Assembly (NCBI GenBank): GCA_946480685.1
Contig: CAMLLI010000282.1
Span: 1-6,296 of the forward strand
Reading direction: 5' to 3'
Source: an uncultured Flammeovirgaceae bacterium
GTDB lineage: Bacteria > Bacteroidota > Bacteroidia > Cytophagales > Cyclobacteriaceae
DNA: 6,296 nt
In this document: piece after piece, positions 4,063 to 6,296 of the stretch
How positions within the stretch are numbered: the first letter of the stretch is position 1
Layout: every line of letters starts with the position of its first letter
The notes under the pieces: model-generated
What the model was told of the DNA's origin: nothing
Seen by the model: the letters and a program-made list of their open reading frames with translations, nothing else
Database searches by the model: none
Program-made: the position numbers and the translations under genes

Positions 4063-6296
4063 ATGCGATTTATATACCTGCTTATTCTTGTCCCTTTTCT
4101 TTCAGCCGCTCAACCTATAACAGCCGTTCAGCAAAAATCATTGAATGCTTACGTTGATTATGCGAATCAATCGGCTGACGAAGTAACCAACGTGGTAAAA
4201 AGTATAATTCAATACTATCCGTCTATCCATCAGAAAAGCTCGTGGGGAGCACCGCGTTTTACCTGTCCTGTCCAATTGGACGATTATTATTTTAACAATG
4301 CCATTGCGTTGAGCAAGAACTTAAGTGCGACTGCCTCAGGCAACCTTTTGCCTAAACTGAAAGAACTACGCGCATCGGCGGAAAGGATTGATGCACAGTG
4401 CAAGGCGCTTGATACCTATCATAAGCTTGAAGATTACAAGCAGGACAATTTTGCAAAAGCAGAACAGCTGATCAACGAACTCCCATCCTTACTAAATGAC
4501 TATCAGAAAAAGCAAGGTATATTAAAAGATGCGTTGGATGCCATACAAAAGAAAAGTATAGCGACAGCGTCAGCCGCCTACCGTACCGCCGATGCGTTTA
4601 TGCGCGGTGAAATTGAACGCGAGCGAAAGTTTCTGGACAGCTGGACATTCAACCTGAAGCAGGATGTACACACCGGCTGGCCTGTTGACAAACTCGAGCA
4701 AAGTATATTGGAAACAGATAAGCAAGCTGCTTCCATGCTTACGTCCAAGCCCGTACTTAAGTACCCGGCATCAAGTATGTGGTCGTCTTTCTATGAAAAT
4801 ATGATGCAGATACTGGAAATAAAACGCAGGGCGCTGAACGAGTATAATTTCGAAGCTAAAAAATCAGACAAACACAGCAACGATGTATACCTCGAGCTGA
4901 TCAATTACCTCAACGGTACATTGGTAGCTGATTATAACAGCTTTATACAATTTGCCATGGGAGACAATTACCATGGTGTGAAGACGATAAAGTATTTTCC
5001 CGCTGTTGATATTCGCACACAGCCTGCGTCTACGGCAGTCGTTGTAAAGCCGTTTGAAGAAATACCACATGTACCCATAAATTTAGCAGCGCAGAAAACA
5101 GCATTACCCAAAGCACAATACAATGCGCTGGTAAACTATATTACTTATATAAACGAAACCTGGCGACAAACGCGAAATCTCCAATCTATACTGGAAAATT
5201 TTAATTCCAGTGCGGCTTATTTCAGAACCCTGGATTCGTACGAACGCCATGGCGCATTGCATTTTGATTATGCCAATTACCAGGTACCCAAAGCAGAATA
5301 TCAGAAGACAATTGCCGATAGTAAGAATCTCCAACCTGCTATTGCCAAATCGTTGAACGATCAGGCCACTGTTCTGCAAAGTATTTTAAAAGAGCTCGAT
5401 GATCTGAGTGCTTCCATCGCGATTGAAGTTAGCGAGAAGCAATACGAAAAAGATCGCCTGGCCAATATCTATAAAATGCTCGAGCGACAAAGAGTATTGC
5501 TTCGGGAATGGGACAATCGTAAAGAGCAACTTTATAATGACGTTCGCAAAGTGTTTGATGCATACCCGGTAGCAACAGCAAATTCATGGTATATATCCGG
5601 AAGAGCGTTACGTAATTTAACCGACCTGGACCGCGAAGCATTGTTCAAGGCCAAAGCATACTATACCGGCGATACAACTATAAAGATTTCCACCACCGCG
5701 ATTGATGAAAACCTTCGTGATGTTATTGCGCGGGAATACGACAACATGAAGGGGATTCAAAAAATAGGACGCAACAACGGCCTGTGTCCCTATACTCCCT
5801 ATGAAGATTTACCGGAAACATCAAAATCATTTAGTGAAGAGCTGCGAAAACTTCGCCCTGCAGCCGGCAAGTCGCGCTACGACCATCCCTACTATAAATT
5901 AGTTTACTACTACAATGATATTGTAGACGACTATAACAAGTTTTGTGAGCTCTCCACACAGGTGCAGCATTTACCAACGGTACACCAGCCGGAGTTATTC
6001 ATTCTGAAATACCCCGAAGCAAAAGGAGCAACTACTACGAAGACACCGGCCAGCAGCCCTCCCGTTGTAAAGACATCGGAAAACCAGGTAACGAAAAAAG
6101 AAAATACACAACAAGGCAGCACACGTCCTTCGTCATCTGTAAAGGTAATGCACGATACAGTATATATCGAGAAGCGTGATACGGTATATTTATCGGATGC
6201 CGGTGAAGATATCCGTTCAATGGAAGGCTATGCCATCAATAACATGGTATTGCTGCTGGACGTATCGGGCTCTATGGATGCACCGGAAAAATTGCC
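4063..6296 (+). CDS. exported von Willebrand factor A domain protein, 3' end beyond the window
   Basis: The frame is open from the ATG at 4063 through the window edge: 744 codons plus two bases, with no stop. Residues 1-16 form a signal peptide (basic Arg2, a hydrophobic stretch, then FLSAAQ as a likely signal peptidase I site); there is no lipobox Cys. Residues about 20-640 look mainly alpha-helical, with coiled-coil-like stretches near 95-160 and 430-495, and appear to be two diverged copies of one unit. Residues 652-692 are a Thr/Ser/Pro/Lys-rich linker, followed by a doubled DTVY motif (698-701 and 706-709). NMVLLLDVSGSMD (727-739) is the first strand of a VWA domain, with Asp733, Ser735 and Ser737 as the DxSxS metal site. 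VWA domains usually bind protein partners through a divalent metal. A periplasmic or surface role is inferred. I do not recognise the N-terminal family, and the specific function is unknown. Confidence 0.88.
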   Translation, partial: MRFIYLLILVPFLSAAQPITAVQQKSLNAYVDYANQSADEVTNVVKSIIQYYPSIHQKSSWGAPRFTCPVQLDDYYFNNAIALSKNLSATASGNLLPKLKELRASAERIDAQCKALDTYHKLEDYKQDNFAKAEQLINELPSLLNDYQKKQGILKDALDAIQKKSIATASAAYRTADAFMRGEIERERKFLDSWTFNLKQDVHTGWPVDKLEQSILETDKQAASMLTSKPVLKYPASSMWSSFYENMMQILEIKRRALNEYNFEAKKSDKHSNDVYLELINYLNGTLVADYNSFIQFAMGDNYHGVKTIKYFPAVDIRTQPASTAVVVKPFEEIPHVPINLAAQKTALPKAQYNALVNYITYINETWRQTRNLQSILENFNSSAAYFRTLDSYERHGALHFDYANYQVPKAEYQKTIADSKNLQPAIAKSLNDQATVLQSILKELDDLSASIAIEVSEKQYEKDRLANIYKMLERQRVLLREWDNRKEQLYNDVRKVFDAYPVATANSWYISGRALRNLTDLDREALFKAKAYYTGDTTIKISTTAIDENLRDVIAREYDNMKGIQKIGRNNGLCPYTPYEDLPETSKSFSEELRKLRPAAGKSRYDHPYYKLVYYYNDIVDDYNKFCELSTQVQHLPTVHQPELFILKYPEAKGATTTKTPASSPPVVKTSENQVTKKENTQQGSTRPSSSVKVMHDTVYIEKRDTVYLSDAGEDIRSMEGYAINNMVLLLDVSGSMDAPEKL
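4141..4956 (+). repeat. first copy of an internal protein duplication (residues 27-298)
   Basis: This segment aligns by eye with residues 353-631 of the same protein. Shared landmarks are NAYVDY (28-33) with NALVNY (354-359); IALSKNL (81-87) with IADSKNL (417-423); the YKQD...LL...Y...L pattern (125-154) with YEKD...LL...W...L (461-490); and YLELINYLN (276-284) plus DYNSF (290-294) with YYKLVYYYN (610-618) plus DYNKF (623-627). The central part from 81 to 158 runs at a constant offset of 336 residues without gaps. Identity is low, about 16 of 92 over residues 67-158. Confidence 0.5.
5119..5955 (+). repeat. second copy of the internal protein duplication (residues 353-631)
   Basis: This is the partner of the segment encoded at 4141-4956. 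It contains features that look better kept than in the first copy, such as the EYDNMKGIQKIGRNNGLCP stretch (558-576). The start offset is 326 residues, the middle 336 and the end 333-334, which fits a full-unit duplication with a few small insertions and deletions. DNA-level similarity is not evident, so the event is old. Confidence 0.5.

Noticed and set aside
4955..4977. Two CCATGG hexamers 10 bp apart
   Set aside because: They fall in coding sequence (AMGDNYHG), encode ordinary residues, and look coincidental.
4864..6220. Minus-strand open frames of about 60-90 codons in the right third
   Set aside because: All lie antisense to the continuous plus-strand VWA frame, whose translation has a signal peptide, linker and MIDAS motif. 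The antisense products show no family features.

Overview
The window looks like ordinary chromosomal DNA from a member of the Bacteroidota, probably Cytophagales-like, though the order is a guess. The reasons are: no Shine-Dalgarno-like purine tract is visible before any start codon; matches to the Bacteroidota -7 promoter box TAnnTTTG lie just before some starts; ATA isoleucine codons and TATA strings are frequent; and a large Sec-exported protein carries the DTVY..R-DTVY linker style common in this phylum.

The left half (50-3088) is a plus-strand biotin gene cluster in the order bioF, bioD, bioA. BioF makes 8-amino-7-oxononanoate (KAPA) from a pimeloyl thioester and alanine. BioA transaminates KAPA to 7,8-diaminononanoate. 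BioD closes the ureido ring to give dethiobiotin. All three are full length with catalytic residues in place. bioF and bioD are 23 bp apart, and bioD and bioA overlap by 8 bp, so they are very probably co-transcribed. The last step (BioB) and the genes that make the pimeloyl thioester (BioC with BioH, or alternatives) are not in the window. The first 49 bases cannot be assigned with confidence.

Convergent to bioA, with one base between the two stop codons, is a minus-strand ygiD-type gene (3090-3920) for a LigB-family extradiol (4,5-DOPA) dioxygenase. It shares a 142-bp divergent intergenic region (3921-4062) with the gene to its right. That region contains four short perfect dyads, two of them built from the same AGTTC/GAACT half-site.

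The right third (4063 to the window end) is one open reading frame of at least 744 codons that is still open at the edge. It encodes an exported protein with a signal peptide, about 620 residues of mostly helical sequence that looks like two diverged copies of one roughly 275-residue unit, a Thr/Ser/Pro/Lys-rich linker, a doubled DTVY motif, and the start of a von Willebrand factor A domain with an intact DxSxS metal-binding motif. I do not recognise the N-terminal region as a named family. It is the least explained object in the window. I saw no mobile element, RNA gene or CRISPR array.
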